From: Acinetobacter colistiniresistens
Lineage (GTDB): Bacteria; Pseudomonadota; Gammaproteobacteria; Pseudomonadales; Moraxellaceae
Assembly (NCBI RefSeq): GCF_000413935.1
Contig: NZ_KE340380.1
Location: forward strand, 248,001-312,000
Length of the DNA stretch: 64,000 bases
Direction of reading: 5' to 3'
Shown: one piece after another, positions 27,632-37,419 of the stretch
Layout of the letters: every line of letters starts with the position of its first letter
Numbering within the stretch: position 1 is the first letter of the stretch
Position numbers and translations under genes: made by a program
The notes under the pieces: generated by a model
Database searches by the model: none
Told to the model about the DNA's origin: nothing
What the model saw: the letters and a program-made list of their open reading frames with translations, nothing else

Positions 27632-29335
27632 TTATTTAAATAAAATTGCTAAATCAATCACTTGTGGGGTGGAGCTATTTCCAATAGTCGATGCTGATAA
27701 ATTTGGTGCGCCATCGACATTAATTGCTAATCTTGCACGAGGTGTTGTAATCGTAGTATCACTATTTATATCAATACGATAGAGTATAGATGGCCCTGAT
27801 TCATTTGAAACGGTAGCAAGGGCATAACCATTGTCTCCACCCGCAATATCAAAGCCATTATCTAGGCCAAGGTTAATGCCTAAATCTCCAATCAAATTTA
27901 GTGTTCCATTATTTGGAGGATTTTGTTTAGTCAGTGTTTTATTACTTTGATCTAGATCAAAAAGTTCTGTACTAAGTGTATCTATAGGTGTTTTAAAACT
28001 ATTTGTATAAGCTGCTGCTGTTACTTTGGCACCCGAAGCTCCATTGATATCACCATCTTTAATCGTTTCGCCAGTATCAACATTTATTCGTAAGTTTTGC
28101 CCTGTATCACTGATCACACGAAGGCGATCGGCTGTTGGATTGAAATCAACTGCAAAGCTCGTGCCTTGTAAAGTCGTAAAACCACTGCCTGCTGCCGGTT
28201 TTAATGTAGTGACTAAGCTTGCTAAACCAGAATCAGTGTTAATGGTATACAGATTTGCTTTGTTGCTGAGTCCGTACAGTATGGCTGAATTTCCTGTCGC
28301 AGTTCTTAGTCGGTAATCAATACCAATAAGTTTTTCATCAACCAGCAAACCTTTTAAGGATTTTTCTGATACTGAATTGGGATTGCTTAATGCAAAATTT
28401 ATTAGTTTATTATTTGCGGTTAAACCAAAGCCTTGGGCGGTTGAGTCTGCGGCTCTTTTTAACGCGATCCCGCGAATCCCCATACTATTAAAATGACTGT
28501 TTAATTCGCTCGTTGCAAAAATGGCATCATTATTCGTGCCAATATTAGCAAGGTTAAGTTGGTAAAATTTATACGACCCAGACATGAGTTTTAGAGCAGC
28601 AAATCCAATATTATTGACTGGGTCAATATCAAATCCGCCGCCACCGTTGGTATTTATATCTGAACCTAGTACGGCTGAACTTCCAAGTGTACCCGCATTA
28701 GCATTTTGCAAATAAATTCGATCAGAGTTTTGGTCTATGCTGAAAAGCTTTGTAGATCCTGTGCCTGCAAATGCATTGGTATATGCACCTGCAACAACAG
28801 TAGGACTACTCCCTGCTAAATTAATTGCACCATCCGTTATTGTTGCACCTGTATCAACATTAATTCGAAGGTTTTGTCCAGTATTGGTCATAACTCTTAA
28901 ACGGTCAGCAACTGGATTGAAATTGACTGTGATGAGATTTGCATCACCTATAATTTTTGTAAATGGTTCATTTCCATCGGTGGTATCGGTTGGGTCTGCA
29001 ATTAGTTTTTTAACAAATGTAGCAACACCTGTTGATGGGTTAAGTGTATAAATGTTTCCTAATAAACCAACTGCATAAAGTTTACTGTCTTTAGGCCGAT
29101 AATCAATTCCTACAAGTTCATCACCAGGCTGTAAATCGGTAATCTTAAGATTCGAGACAATTGTATTTGGTGTCATTCTATCTATTGAGCTGATCATCCC
29201 ATTGTTGGTCAAAATTAAGGTATCACCTGTATTGGTATTGACTATCTCGGAGTCATTGTTTGAATCATTATTACAGCCTAATAATATTAAGCTTCCCAGT
29301 GTTGCAGCGGTCAGTGTGAATACTCTCTTCTTCAT
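27632..29335 (-). CDS. DUF4394 lipoprotein with two repeated domains
   Basis: A 567-aa lipoprotein (signal MKKRVFTLTAATLGSLILLGC, lipobox at C21) followed by an Asn/Asp-rich linker. The mature part holds two DUF4394 domains, about 40-310 and 315-560. Both contain ELVGIDYRPKD- or LIGIDYRLR-like starts, the nearly identical NFNPVADRLRV or DFNPTADRLRV, and GQNLRINVDTG. The fold is probably a beta-propeller. Function is unknown. The internal repeats suggest an old tandem duplication. The ATG has AGGA upstream. Confidence 0.85.
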   Translation of the reverse strand: MKKRVFTLTAATLGSLILLGCNNDSNNDSEIVNTNTGDTLILTNNGMISSIDRMTPNTIVSNLKITDLQPGDELVGIDYRPKDSKLYAVGLLGNIYTLNPSTGVATFVKKLIADPTDTTDGNEPFTKIIGDANLITVNFNPVADRLRVMTNTGQNLRINVDTGATITDGAINLAGSSPTVVAGAYTNAFAGTGSTKLFSIDQNSDRIYLQNANAGTLGSSAVLGSDINTNGGGGFDIDPVNNIGFAALKLMSGSYKFYQLNLANIGTNNDAIFATSELNSHFNSMGIRGIALKRAADSTAQGFGLTANNKLINFALSNPNSVSEKSLKGLLVDEKLIGIDYRLRTATGNSAILYGLSNKANLYTINTDSGLASLVTTLKPAAGSGFTTLQGTSFAVDFNPTADRLRVISDTGQNLRINVDTGETIKDGDINGASGAKVTAAAYTNSFKTPIDTLSTELFDLDQSNKTLTKQNPPNNGTLNLIGDLGINLGLDNGFDIAGGDNGYALATVSNESGPSILYRIDINSDTTITTPRARLAINVDGAPNLSASTIGNSSTPQVIDLAILFK

Positions 29336-29665
29336 CGTTTTGAATCCTGATTAATGTATTTTTGGTTATAAGAAACTTTGCAGAAATGTTCCCTGTTATT
29401 CATAAAACGTTGAGCTTCTAGTAGTTGAATGGCCTAGAGGAGTGGCTTTAAATAAAAATTTCGGCTTTATTCTTTAAATGTACGGTTTAACAACTTTATA
29501 TTCGGTCTAATCAGGATATAGAGGGGGTAGGTTGAAGTAAATTAATGTTTTTATATGGTTTTTTTGTAGTTGGGTTTTGAGTTGTAATTATTCACACTGA
29601 TTTCACAGCGAATAAGAAAGTCTATTTTTATACTTAAGTTTATTGAAGCCCGGATTTTGAGATAT
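29336..29665. other. 330-bp intergenic region
   Basis: AT-rich stretch upstream of the DUF4394 gene and downstream of lipA. It should hold the DUF4394 promoter. I saw no ORF, RNA gene or clear repeat. Confidence 0.5.
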
Positions 29666-29701
29666 AAAAAAAGAGAGAATATTAGAATTCTCTCTTTTTT
29701 T
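29666..29701 (-). terminator. Terminator of lipA
   Basis: AGAGAGAAT (29672-29680) and ATTCTCTCT (29687-29695) form a 9-bp stem, with T-runs following on the minus strand. Confidence 0.85.
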
Positions 29702-29709
29702 ATTGAAGC

Positions 29710-30723
29710 TTAAGCTTCAATCGTTTGAACTGCAATTTTCTTGGCAGGATCGACTTTGCGACGTACTGCCGGTACAGGCTCACCATGGTATTGGCGATCA
29801 GCAAAGTAGCTTGAGCGAACCATTGGCGCAGACCAGATATTTCTAAAACCGAGTTTACGACCATGTTCTGCATAACGCTCGAACTCTTCTGGTGTAACAA
29901 AGCGGTCAATTGGTGCATGTTGCTTAGAAGGCTGTAGATATTGACCAATGGTAATGTAGTCAACATCATGTGCTCTAAGATCATCGAGCAGGGCAATCAC
30001 TTCTTCTTCAGTTTCACCGATACCGACCATCAAACCACATTTTGTTGGTACATCAGGGCAGTATTCTTTAAACATTTTTAACAGCGTTAAAGAGTGCTGA
30101 TAATCAGAACCTGGACGCATCGCTTTATACAAACGCGGCACAGTTTCAATGTTGTGGTTGAATACGTCTGGAGGACATTCAGTCATGATGCGTAAGGCAA
30201 TATCCATACGACCACGGAAGTCAGGTACCAGAATTTCCAATAAGGTTTTTGGGCTTAATGCACGGGCTTCTTTGATACAATCAACGAAGTGTTGAGCACC
30301 ACCATCCAAAAGGTCGTCACGGTCAACCGAGGTAATCACGGCATATTTGAGGCCGAGATTGGAAATGGTTTCTGCCATATGACGAGGTTCATCTGGATCT
30401 AAAGCATTTGGACGACCATGTGCAACGTCACAGAAAGGACAACGACGTGTACAGATGTCACCCATGATCATAAAGGTTGCTGTACCACCACCGAAACATT
30501 CAGGTAGGTTGGGACAAGCAGCTTCTTCACATACAGTATGCAGTTTTTGCGAGCGCAAGGTTGTTTTGATACGCTGAACTTCTTCTGGAGCGGTCATCTT
30601 GACTCGAATCCAGTCAGGTTTGCGAGGTACTTCAACCGTAGGGATAACTTTTACAGGAATTCTTGCGACTTTTTCCGCGCCACGAAGTTTTATACCCTGT
30701 TCAGGTTTACGGTGTTCAGACAT
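29710..30723 (-). CDS. lipA: Lipoyl synthase
   Basis: A 337-aa radical-SAM enzyme that inserts two sulfur atoms into protein-bound octanoate to make lipoyl cofactor. Both iron-sulfur motifs are present: [12 protein letters not shown] (auxiliary cluster, CX4CX5C) and CTRRCPFC (radical-SAM CX3CX2C). The conserved RSSYFADRQ segment lies near the C-terminus. I use MSEHRKPEQ at 30723; the frame is open to 30789, but that part is not family sequence. It stands alone; lipB is not next to it. Confidence 0.96.
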   Translation of the reverse strand: MSEHRKPEQGIKLRGAEKVARIPVKVIPTVEVPRKPDWIRVKMTAPEEVQRIKTTLRSQKLHTVCEEAACPNLPECFGGGTATFMIMGDICTRRCPFCDVAHGRPNALDPDEPRHMAETISNLGLKYAVITSVDRDDLLDGGAQHFVDCIKEARALSPKTLLEILVPDFRGRMDIALRIMTECPPDVFNHNIETVPRLYKAMRPGSDYQHSLTLLKMFKEYCPDVPTKCGLMVGIGETEEEVIALLDDLRAHDVDYITIGQYLQPSKQHAPIDRFVTPEEFERYAEHGRKLGFRNIWSAPMVRSSYFADRQYHGEPVPAVRRKVDPAKKIAVQTIEA

Positions 30724-30912
30724 ATAATTTCTACAGCCTTTGACTTGAGATATCCCGTTATTATAGTCAAATTTGCTGTAATAAAGCATGAAAAGTGGTA
30801 TTCATTTTGAAAATGTAAATATATAAAAATATATAGTTGTGAAATACATCATCTGCCTGCATATTGGTTATCATATATAAAGCAAAAACGGTTAGAAACA
30901 AAGGAGCTTTGA

Positions 30913-32328
30913 ATGCCACGTAAGAAAGAGGTCGTTGGTGGGAATATTGTTAAATATGATGCAGTAATTCTCGGTTCTGGCCCAGCTGGCGAAGGCGCGG
31001 CAATGAAGCTTGCAAAAGCAGGTAAACGTGTTGCAATCGTTGATGTTCGAGATCAACTCGGTGGTAACTGCGCACACGTAGGAACAATTCCAAGTAAAGC
31101 ATTACGTCAAACAGTTTCAAGTATTATTCGTTATCAACGTGATCCAATGTTTCAAAAAGTCGGTGAGTGGAAACAATTCACCATGAAACAGGTGTTGCGT
31201 AATGCGCATAAAGTCATTCAACAGCAAGTTGATACGCATACACGTTTTTATGACCGCAATAAAATCGAAGTTTTCCACGGTCGTGCCTATATCCAAGACA
31301 AAAACACAGTTTTGATTTTTGGTCAGGATGGCATTAAAGATACCATTATTTGCAAGCAGATCGTGATTGCAACAGGTAGTCGTCCATACCAGCCAAAAGG
31401 CCTTGATTTTAATCATCCACGTGTATTTGATTCGGATAAGATTCTTGATCTTGATTATTCAATCCAGAAAATTATCATTTATGGTGCAGGTGTGATTGGT
31501 TGCGAATATGCATCTATCTTCATTGGACTCGATCATAAAGTTGATTTGATTAACACTCAGCAAAAACTTTTAAGCTATCTGGATGATGAAATTGCCGATG
31601 CATTGTCATATCACTTACGCGAACAAGGCGTATTGATTCGTCACAATGAACAAATCGATCGTTTAGAAACCTTTGATGACCATGTGGTCTTGCATTTGCT
31701 CAGCGGTAAGAAAATCAAAGCCGATGCGATTTTGTGGTGTAACGGTCGCTCGGGTAATACCGATGGTCTAGGTTTGGAAAATGTTGGTTTGGTTCCAAAT
31801 GGTCGTGGCCAGCTCATGGTGAATGATCAATATCAAACTGAAGCTGAAAATATTTATGCGGCGGGTGATGTCATTGGCTGGCCATCTTTGGCATCGGCTG
31901 CGTATGACCAAGGTCGTTGCGCGGGTGCAAACATGGTAGGCGAAAAGAATGTCAAGCCAATCCGTGATGTACCAACAGGCATTTATACCATTCCAGAGAT
32001 TTCATCGATTGGTAAGACTGAGCAAGAATTGACTGAAGAAAAGGTACCTTATGAAGTAGGGCAGGCATCTTTCCGTCACTTGGCACGTGCACAGATTACA
32101 GGTGATACAGTAGGCGAGTTGAAGATTCTGTTCAATCGTGACACCTTAGAGGTCTTGGGTATTCACTGCTTTGGTAACAATGCGGCTGAGATTATTCACA
32201 TTGGACAAGTGGTGATGCACAGTCCAAACAATACGTTGAAATACTTTGTTGAAACGACCTTCAACTATCCAACCATGGCGGAAGCTTATCGCGTTGCAGC
32301 GTTGAATGGTATGAATCGTCTGTTCTAA
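30913..32328 (+). CDS. sthA: Soluble pyridine nucleotide transhydrogenase
   Basis: A 471-aa flavoprotein that exchanges hydride between NADPH and NAD+. The FAD site is [21 protein letters not shown]. The sequence [16 protein letters not shown] keeps one cysteine but has Thr where disulfide reductases have the second, as expected for SthA. The NAD(P) site is [16 protein letters not shown] and the C-terminal dimer domain holds [23 protein letters not shown] lies seven bases before the ATG. It ends in a clear hairpin terminator. Confidence 0.95.
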   Translation: MPRKKEVVGGNIVKYDAVILGSGPAGEGAAMKLAKAGKRVAIVDVRDQLGGNCAHVGTIPSKALRQTVSSIIRYQRDPMFQKVGEWKQFTMKQVLRNAHKVIQQQVDTHTRFYDRNKIEVFHGRAYIQDKNTVLIFGQDGIKDTIICKQIVIATGSRPYQPKGLDFNHPRVFDSDKILDLDYSIQKIIIYGAGVIGCEYASIFIGLDHKVDLINTQQKLLSYLDDEIADALSYHLREQGVLIRHNEQIDRLETFDDHVVLHLLSGKKIKADAILWCNGRSGNTDGLGLENVGLVPNGRGQLMVNDQYQTEAENIYAAGDVIGWPSLASAAYDQGRCAGANMVGEKNVKPIRDVPTGIYTIPEISSIGKTEQELTEEKVPYEVGQASFRHLARAQITGDTVGELKILFNRDTLEVLGIHCFGNNAAEIIHIGQVVMHSPNNTLKYFVETTFNYPTMAEAYRVAALNGMNRLF

Positions 32329-32350
32329 GTGATATAGACGTTGTATGATT

Positions 32351-32379
32351 AAAATGCCAATCAAATTGATTGGCATTTT
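32351..32379 (+). terminator. Terminator of sthA
   Basis: Perfect 14-bp inverted arms (AAAATGCCAATCAA and its complement) around a single central base. The stem ends in TTTT. Confidence 0.85.
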
Positions 32380-32406
32380 GCCGTCTTATGCTTGAGAAAA
32401 GTAGAT

Positions 32407-32880
32407 ATGAGCTCTCAAAAAAATAATTTGATCATTATTGTCATTATTGTATTAGTTGCTGCTTATTTTGGTTTTGATTTTAAGCAGAAACAAAATACAG
32501 ATCGTAATTCGCCTACACAGACCTCAAGTAGTCAAGTCTCTATTGATGATCAACAGAAGATCATGCAGGCTTACCAGCAACAACGGAGCAATGTGCAAGT
32601 GCAGGCGCAAGGCATCGTGAAAGCAGTTTTGCCAGATGATAACGAAGGTTCAAGACATCAAAAAATGATTCTCAAGCTGGAGAATGGTTTAACGGTTTTG
32701 ATTGCGCATAATATTGATTTAGCCCCAAGAATCGAAGGCCTTAAAAAAGGTGATACAGTTGAGTTCTTTGGTGAATATGAATACAGCCAGAAAGGTGGAG
32801 TTGTTCACTGGACTCATCACGATCCACGTGGCAAACATGTTGATGGTTGGCTGAAATATCAGGGAAGAATGTATCAATAA
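32407..32880 (+). CDS. DUF3465 domain protein, membrane-anchored
   Basis: A 157-aa protein with one N-terminal membrane helix (about residues 8-24), a polar Ser/Gln linker and a DUF3465 domain (about 60-155). That domain has an OB-like pattern (VQAQGIVKAVLPDDNEGSRHQKMILKL) and the conserved end GGVVHWTHHDPRGKHVDGWLKY. It probably faces the periplasm. Function is unknown; the fold suggests ligand or nucleic-acid binding, which is only a guess. I use the ATG at 32407; a TTG at 32392 is in frame. Confidence 0.8.
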   Translation: MSSQKNNLIIIVIIVLVAAYFGFDFKQKQNTDRNSPTQTSSSQVSIDDQQKIMQAYQQQRSNVQVQAQGIVKAVLPDDNEGSRHQKMILKLENGLTVLIAHNIDLAPRIEGLKKGDTVEFFGEYEYSQKGGVVHWTHHDPRGKHVDGWLKYQGRMYQ

Positions 32881-32920
32881 CGTTCTTCCCTAGTGGGTGA
32901 GTTGCAAGATGTGCGCTAAA

Positions 32921-33373
32921 TTAGCCTGTAATCGCTGATTTTTGACGAAGTTTCCATTTAGGTAGGACTTTAGCTAAATAAGCGTCCATGCACCATACAG
33001 GGCCAATTAGAAGGAATTGCAAGTCTTTAAAGAAAGAAGGCTTCTTACCTTCAACTTTGTGCCCATAAAACTGCCCGATCCATGCAATCACAAACACGCC
33101 AATATAGAAGCCAACGCCGACAGGTAAAATCACAATCAGCCATGCCATTACTGCTAATAACGCTGCCATCGCCACAGCTAAAACAATATCTAAACGGGCA
33201 TAAAAGACAAGGGTTAATACTAAGAGTAATGCGGTTAGCAAGGTACTAAAGTGCGCCAGAATACCAATGATTGAAAATAGAATTGCGGGAACACAGACCC
33301 AATGGATTTTTTTGTTGGTTTGGTTTTGGTGGCTGTCACTATATTCGTCAAACCATTCGTCGATTGATTTCAC
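32921..33373 (-). CDS. Mpo1-like (DUF962) membrane protein
   Basis: A 150-aa membrane protein with four hydrophobic segments. It carries the conserved polar start SHQNQTNKKIHWVCVP and, later, GHKVEGKKPSF, the histidine-bearing motifs of the DUF962/Mpo1 family. Yeast Mpo1 is an Fe(II) dioxygenase in fatty-acid alpha-oxidation. The bacterial role is not established. The family call is firm and the enzymatic role is inferred from the kept histidines. Confidence 0.85.
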   Translation of the reverse strand: MKSIDEWFDEYSDSHQNQTNKKIHWVCVPAILFSIIGILAHFSTLLTALLLVLTLVFYARLDIVLAVAMAALLAVMAWLIVILPVGVGFYIGVFVIAWIGQFYGHKVEGKKPSFFKDLQFLLIGPVWCMDAYLAKVLPKWKLRQKSAITG

Positions 33374-33464
33374 TGCGCGCTCCTTGCTGTATTCATTTTT
33401 ATGTATTCAATATACCGAAGAATAGGATAGGGCGCAAAGTATTAAAAAATGGCATGTATAAAAT

Positions 33465-33491
33465 AAAAAAAGCCGCAATAAGCGGCTTTTT
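33465..33491 (-). terminator. Terminator of rlpA
   Basis: AAAAAGCCGC (33467-33476) and GCGGCTTTTT (33482-33491) form a stem with a 5-nt loop and a T-run on either strand. Confidence 0.88.
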
Positions 33492-33508
33492 AGCTGAGGT
33501 CTTAACGA

Positions 33509-34120
33509 TTAAGAGTTAGGGCCATCAACACGTTCGATACTCACATTGCCTGTACCTGCGCTCGACATACCCAGTTGCTTAGCAGCACCATAAGATAAGT
33601 CTAATACACGGTTACCATGGAATGGACCACGATCGTTAACTTTGACAACAACACTTTTACCATTGTCTTTGTTAGTTACACGGATGTAACAGTTCAAAGG
33701 AAGGCTACGGTGCGCAGCAGTCATTGCATTCATATCGAATGTTTCACCGCTTGCTGTTTTGCGACCATGGAATTGACGACCATACCATGATGCAACGCCG
33801 CTTTGGCTGAATTTACGAACAGTGTTCGAAGCAACAGTATTCAGTTTTTCAATCACTGAAGGCTCTTCTGCTGGGATATCGATCTTAGCAGCAATCGTTT
33901 GGCGACGTACTTTGTCACCTGAACTCTCAGTGATTGAAAGACTATTAACGTTAGAGAAACGAGAATTAAAATTTTGAGAATCTTTGCTTAGAACGCGGGC
34001 AGCCAAATTAGAACCTTCCACATCATTTGATAATGATGAAGACTGTACCATTTCAGCATGTAACGGGCTTAAACTTAAGCCTGCCGTCAGCGCTAGAATA
34101 TATTTTAGCGAAAACTGCAT
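33509..34120 (-). CDS. rlpA: RlpA-family septal lytic transglycosylase / double-psi barrel protein
   Basis: A 203-aa exported protein with signal peptide (MQFSLKYILALTAGLSLSPLHA). A variable linker precedes a double-psi beta-barrel domain (about 108-200) with GVASWYGRQFHGRKTASGE, TAAHRSLPLNCYIRV and VKVNDRGPFHGNRVLDLS. In P. aeruginosa RlpA cleaves peptidoglycan strands lacking peptide stems. There is no C-terminal SPOR domain and no lipobox, so it differs from the E. coli and Pseudomonas forms and may not localise to the septum in the same way. AGGAG precedes the ATG. Confidence 0.88.
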   Translation of the reverse strand: MQFSLKYILALTAGLSLSPLHAEMVQSSSLSNDVEGSNLAARVLSKDSQNFNSRFSNVNSLSITESSGDKVRRQTIAAKIDIPAEEPSVIEKLNTVASNTVRKFSQSGVASWYGRQFHGRKTASGETFDMNAMTAAHRSLPLNCYIRVTNKDNGKSVVVKVNDRGPFHGNRVLDLSYGAAKQLGMSSAGTGNVSIERVDGPNS

Positions 34121-34397
34121 TGTATAAACTCCTAGAGAACATGCTTTTCTATTTCAATAAAAACATCTTGAAATATAGTGCACATGTCTAATTATTCACT
34201 TTTGCAATTACTTTATCTTGCGGCGATAATATTCATCGCTTACGAAGTGTGTCTAGTCCTTGACGATAAATAGTTACAAAAAGGGCAAAAACTTACAGTT
34301 TCTGGTTAAAAAATAATCAATATTGTAACAATTTATAAAATTTGCTGAATCTGTGTACTTTTTTAATAAAAAATTTATTGACTTTTCATTGTGTTGC

Positions 34398-34421
34398 AAA
34401 AAGCTAGCCTATCGGCTAGCT
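34398..34421 (-). terminator. Terminator overlapping the end of mltB
   Basis: AGCTAGCC (34402-34409) and GGCTAGCT (34414-34421) form an 8-bp stem. On the minus strand it begins inside the last codons of mltB, includes the TAG and runs into TTTTT. Confidence 0.85.
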
Positions 34422-35410
34422 ACTTCTGTGCCTAATAACCATACAGCAGTTGCATACATACGGCTTCTGTTGTAGGTCGTGATGACTTGGAAATTTGGAT
34501 AAGTAATATAGTAGATTGGACCAAATTGATCTTGTAATTGAATGACATTGACCAAGTCGAGATCATCAATTTTGACCAAAGGGTTGACAGGTGCGATCCC
34601 TAATCTTTTCAACTCACCATAAGGTGTTGGTTGGGTTAAATCCTTGGCAATGATGCTATCAGGATTGTTACCTGTATATCGCGCAGGGAAGCCAATTGGG
34701 CGATCACGTTGCCAACCATGTTGAGCTAAATAGTTGGCAATTGATCCAATGGCATCTGCAGCAGAATTTCTTAAATCAATATGGCCATTACCATCATAGT
34801 CCACACCTAATTTTTGAATATTACTTGGCATAAACTGAGGGTAACCAATTGCACCTGCATAAGAACCCACGATACTGTTGGTCGGGTAACCTTCTTTATA
34901 GGTCCAAGAAATCAAGGCCGCGAGTTCATCACTAAAATAGTCAGCACGTCGTGGATAACCAAAGGCCAGCGTTGCCAAAGCATCTCTCGTGATGAAAGAG
35001 CCTTTATTGGCGCCATAACCTGTCTCTACCCCTAAAATCCCTAGAATGACTGACTTAGGCACGCCATATTGCTGTTCTGCGCGATTCAGCACATCATCAT
35101 ACTGGTTTTTAAAACGAACGCCGCGTTGGATGGTTCCTTCGGCTAAAAACATTGAACGATATTCGTACCATGGTTTACTTTCACCAGGACGTGTCATGAT
35201 GTTTAAAATATTGGGTAAGTTGCGTGCACCGCTCATGGCGGCATCAATTTGCTCACCGCTTAAGCCATAAGTTGCCATCGCTTTTTGTTTAAATGCAGGA
35301 TAATTGGGATGGGTATAGAATTCATTTGCTTGTACCCAATTGCTGCTCAAGAATAAACCAGCGCTTAAAGTCAAAAATTTAAAAGTTTTATTCAAAGTAG
35401 GAAGAAACAT
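34409..35410 (-). CDS. mltB: Membrane-bound lytic murein transglycosylase B
   Basis: A 333-aa periplasmic enzyme that cleaves peptidoglycan glycan strands with formation of 1,6-anhydromuramic ends. It has a signal peptide (about 1-29, ending near WVQA) and the family motifs VILGILGVETGYGANKGSF (catalytic Glu), GSYAGAIGYPQFMPSNI and DLRNSAADAIGSIANYLAQHGW. There is no lipobox cysteine, so it is probably soluble or loosely attached, unlike E. coli MltB. I use the ATG at 35410; the frame is open to 35500 but would overlap rodA. It follows rodA by 19 bp, forming an operon for cell-wall elongation. Confidence 0.93.
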   Translation of the reverse strand: MFLPTLNKTFKFLTLSAGLFLSSNWVQANEFYTHPNYPAFKQKAMATYGLSGEQIDAAMSGARNLPNILNIMTRPGESKPWYEYRSMFLAEGTIQRGVRFKNQYDDVLNRAEQQYGVPKSVILGILGVETGYGANKGSFITRDALATLAFGYPRRADYFSDELAALISWTYKEGYPTNSIVGSYAGAIGYPQFMPSNIQKLGVDYDGNGHIDLRNSAADAIGSIANYLAQHGWQRDRPIGFPARYTGNNPDSIIAKDLTQPTPYGELKRLGIAPVNPLVKIDDLDLVNVIQLQDQFGPIYYITYPNFQVITTYNRSRMYATAVWLLGTEVASR

Positions 35411-35429
35411 AAGTTTATAAAATTCCTCA

Positions 35430-36572
35430 TTATCGATGTGTATGAATAGACATAACCAGTCCAAAAGTTGACATAAGAGTAATAATTGCAGTTCCGCCAT
35501 AACTCATGAACGGCAAAGGCACACCTACTACAGGTAAAATACCACTGACCATGCCTGCGTTTACAAATACATAAACAAAAAAGGACAAACCAAATGCACC
35601 AGCAACCAAACGACCATAGTTATGGAAGCTTTGAAGGCCAATTTGGAAGGTTCTAAAAATAATTGCGCAATAGAGAAGAATAAGTAGGGTAACACCAATC
35701 AAGCCAAACTCTTCTGAATACGCTGCAATAATAAAGTCAGTATGACCTTCAGGTAAAAAGTGTAGGTGGGATTGCGTGCCCTCCAAAAAACCTTTGCCTG
35801 AGAAGCCACCCGAACCAATCGCCGTTTTTGATTGAATAATGTTCCAACCTGTTCCGAGTGCATCGGCTTCTGGGTTGAATAAAGTTAAGACCCGTTGACG
35901 TTGATAGTCATGCAGCAAGAATTCCCATGCAATTGGAATAATAACACCTGCTACACCCGCAGCACCCGCGATCAGCTTCCATGAGAGGCCACTGAGGAAC
36001 AGTACAAAAATACCACTGGCAAGTACCAGTAAAGAAGTGCCTAAGTCGGGTTGTTCAGCAATTAAAAGAAAAGGAACAACAATCAACATTAAAGACAGGA
36101 TGACTTGTGAAAAGCTCGGAGGTAGTGCTTTGCGTGACAAAAACCAAGCCACCATCATTGGCATGCCAATTTTCATAAACTCGCTGGGTTGCACGCTACC
36201 AAAGCCAGGAATATCAATCCAACGCTGGGCACCCATACGCACTTCACCAAAGACCATCACTGCAATCAGGCACAATACACCGAATACATAAAAGTAAGGT
36301 GAAAATGCCTGATACACTTTTGGAGGAATCTGAGCCAAACCGAACATGACCCCGAACCCTATCGCAAAACTCATTGCCTGTTTACTCACAAGACCAACAT
36401 CTTGTGCTGATGCACTATATAGAACAGTTAATCCGAGTGCGGCATTTAGGACTAAAAATAGACACAGCCAAGGGTCGAGGTGGAGTTGTTGCCAACGAGA
36501 GGGCTGATTAGCGGTACTCAAGCCATCACGTGGTGCTTGACGCAAAAATTTGTATTGTGAGCTTGGAGACAT
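35430..36572 (-). CDS. mrdB: Rod-shape peptidoglycan polymerase RodA
   Basis: A 380-aa SEDS-family membrane protein with about ten transmembrane helices. RodA makes glycan strands together with PBP2 during cell elongation. Conserved segments are WIDIPGFGSVQPSEFMKIGMPM, AEQPDLGTSLLVLASG (with the catalytic Asp region), LPEGHTDFIIAAYSEEFG and PLPFMSYGGTAIITLM. It is the first gene of a two-gene unit with mltB. The penicillin-binding protein partner gene (mrdA) is not in the window. Confidence 0.94.
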   Translation of the reverse strand: MSPSSQYKFLRQAPRDGLSTANQPSRWQQLHLDPWLCLFLVLNAALGLTVLYSASAQDVGLVSKQAMSFAIGFGVMFGLAQIPPKVYQAFSPYFYVFGVLCLIAVMVFGEVRMGAQRWIDIPGFGSVQPSEFMKIGMPMMVAWFLSRKALPPSFSQVILSLMLIVVPFLLIAEQPDLGTSLLVLASGIFVLFLSGLSWKLIAGAAGVAGVIIPIAWEFLLHDYQRQRVLTLFNPEADALGTGWNIIQSKTAIGSGGFSGKGFLEGTQSHLHFLPEGHTDFIIAAYSEEFGLIGVTLLILLYCAIIFRTFQIGLQSFHNYGRLVAGAFGLSFFVYVFVNAGMVSGILPVVGVPLPFMSYGGTAIITLMSTFGLVMSIHTHR

Positions 36573-36680
36573 GCGATTCTAAATCAAGTAAATCAACGCT
36601 CCGCGAATGCTAACATAAACACCGATTTAGACAATGCAAATTTAGAAATTGTGACATTTAGAGGTGATTATTTTGGCATA

Positions 36681-36711
36681 AAAAAAGCGACGATTTTGCA
36701 ATCGTCGCTTT
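36681..36711 (-). terminator. Terminator of the yadG-yadH-queF operon
   Basis: AAAGCGACGATT (36684-36695) and AATCGTCGCTTT (36700-36711) give a 12-bp stem with a TTGC loop. A T-run follows on the minus strand. Confidence 0.9.
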
Positions 36712-36726
36712 CTGATCATGGTTAGC

Positions 36727-37386
36727 TTATTTTTGTACCAAAAGTTGGTCGAAGTGCTTGGTAAAGACTTCAAGTTCAACTTGGCTCAAGCTTGGGATCA
36801 GTTTCTTAATGACGATATGAACAGCAGTTTCTACGCCACTGGTCGCAACGCTTGCGACACCGCGTTTCACCATACCCAGACCAAGTGTTTTATTGAATTC
36901 AGTCATAAAGTGATGGATCAAGGCATCCGCAAACTTTTTAAACTGTTGCGTTAAAGCATCACGTTGTTCTTTGCCGTTTCCAGCAGCAACTTCTGCAAAG
37001 CTCTTCTTCATATCGCTTACGAGACTGTCTGGTAGCACAGTACCGATACGTTGTTTGCCATCATTATCAATGAACAGGCTCTTTTCCATGAACGCTAAAG
37101 ATTCAAGCACCTGTTCATTAGATGCTTTACCCAGTAGCTGTTTCATTAAGGTTTCAACAATGCCACGAATTTTAATCGCAAGACCTTCAGTCGTATCACG
37201 TTTGTCACTTGGTGGAAATTGTTGAACCAAGTGAACCAACATAGTGTCAATTAACTCATCAGTTAGCTGTAGAGAAATTTTGTCACGTAAAGGGTATTGA
37301 GGCTCTTTACTGTCACGGTTGGCTTGCGCAAGTTGAATGTCCTGGCTCAAACTTGCTGACGGAAGAATCCCGAAATAACTGGTCAT
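36727..37386 (-). CDS. Conserved hypothetical protein, last gene of the queF operon
   Basis: A 219-aa soluble, mostly helical protein. I recognise no domain. It has no signal peptide or membrane segment. The N-terminus (MTSYFGILPSASLSQDIQLAQANRDSKE) looks disordered; the rest alternates charged and hydrophobic residues as in a helical bundle. GAGGAC lies upstream of the ATG. It starts 33 bp after queF and is followed by the operon terminator, so it is co-transcribed with queF and the YadGH transporter. No function can be stated. Confidence 0.75.
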   Translation of the reverse strand: MTSYFGILPSASLSQDIQLAQANRDSKEPQYPLRDKISLQLTDELIDTMLVHLVQQFPPSDKRDTTEGLAIKIRGIVETLMKQLLGKASNEQVLESLAFMEKSLFIDNDGKQRIGTVLPDSLVSDMKKSFAEVAAGNGKEQRDALTQQFKKFADALIHHFMTEFNKTLGLGMVKRGVASVATSGVETAVHIVIKKLIPSLSQVELEVFTKHFDQLLVQK

Positions 37387-37419
37387 TGAAGAACGTCCTC
37401 TATATCAAATTTATTCGTT

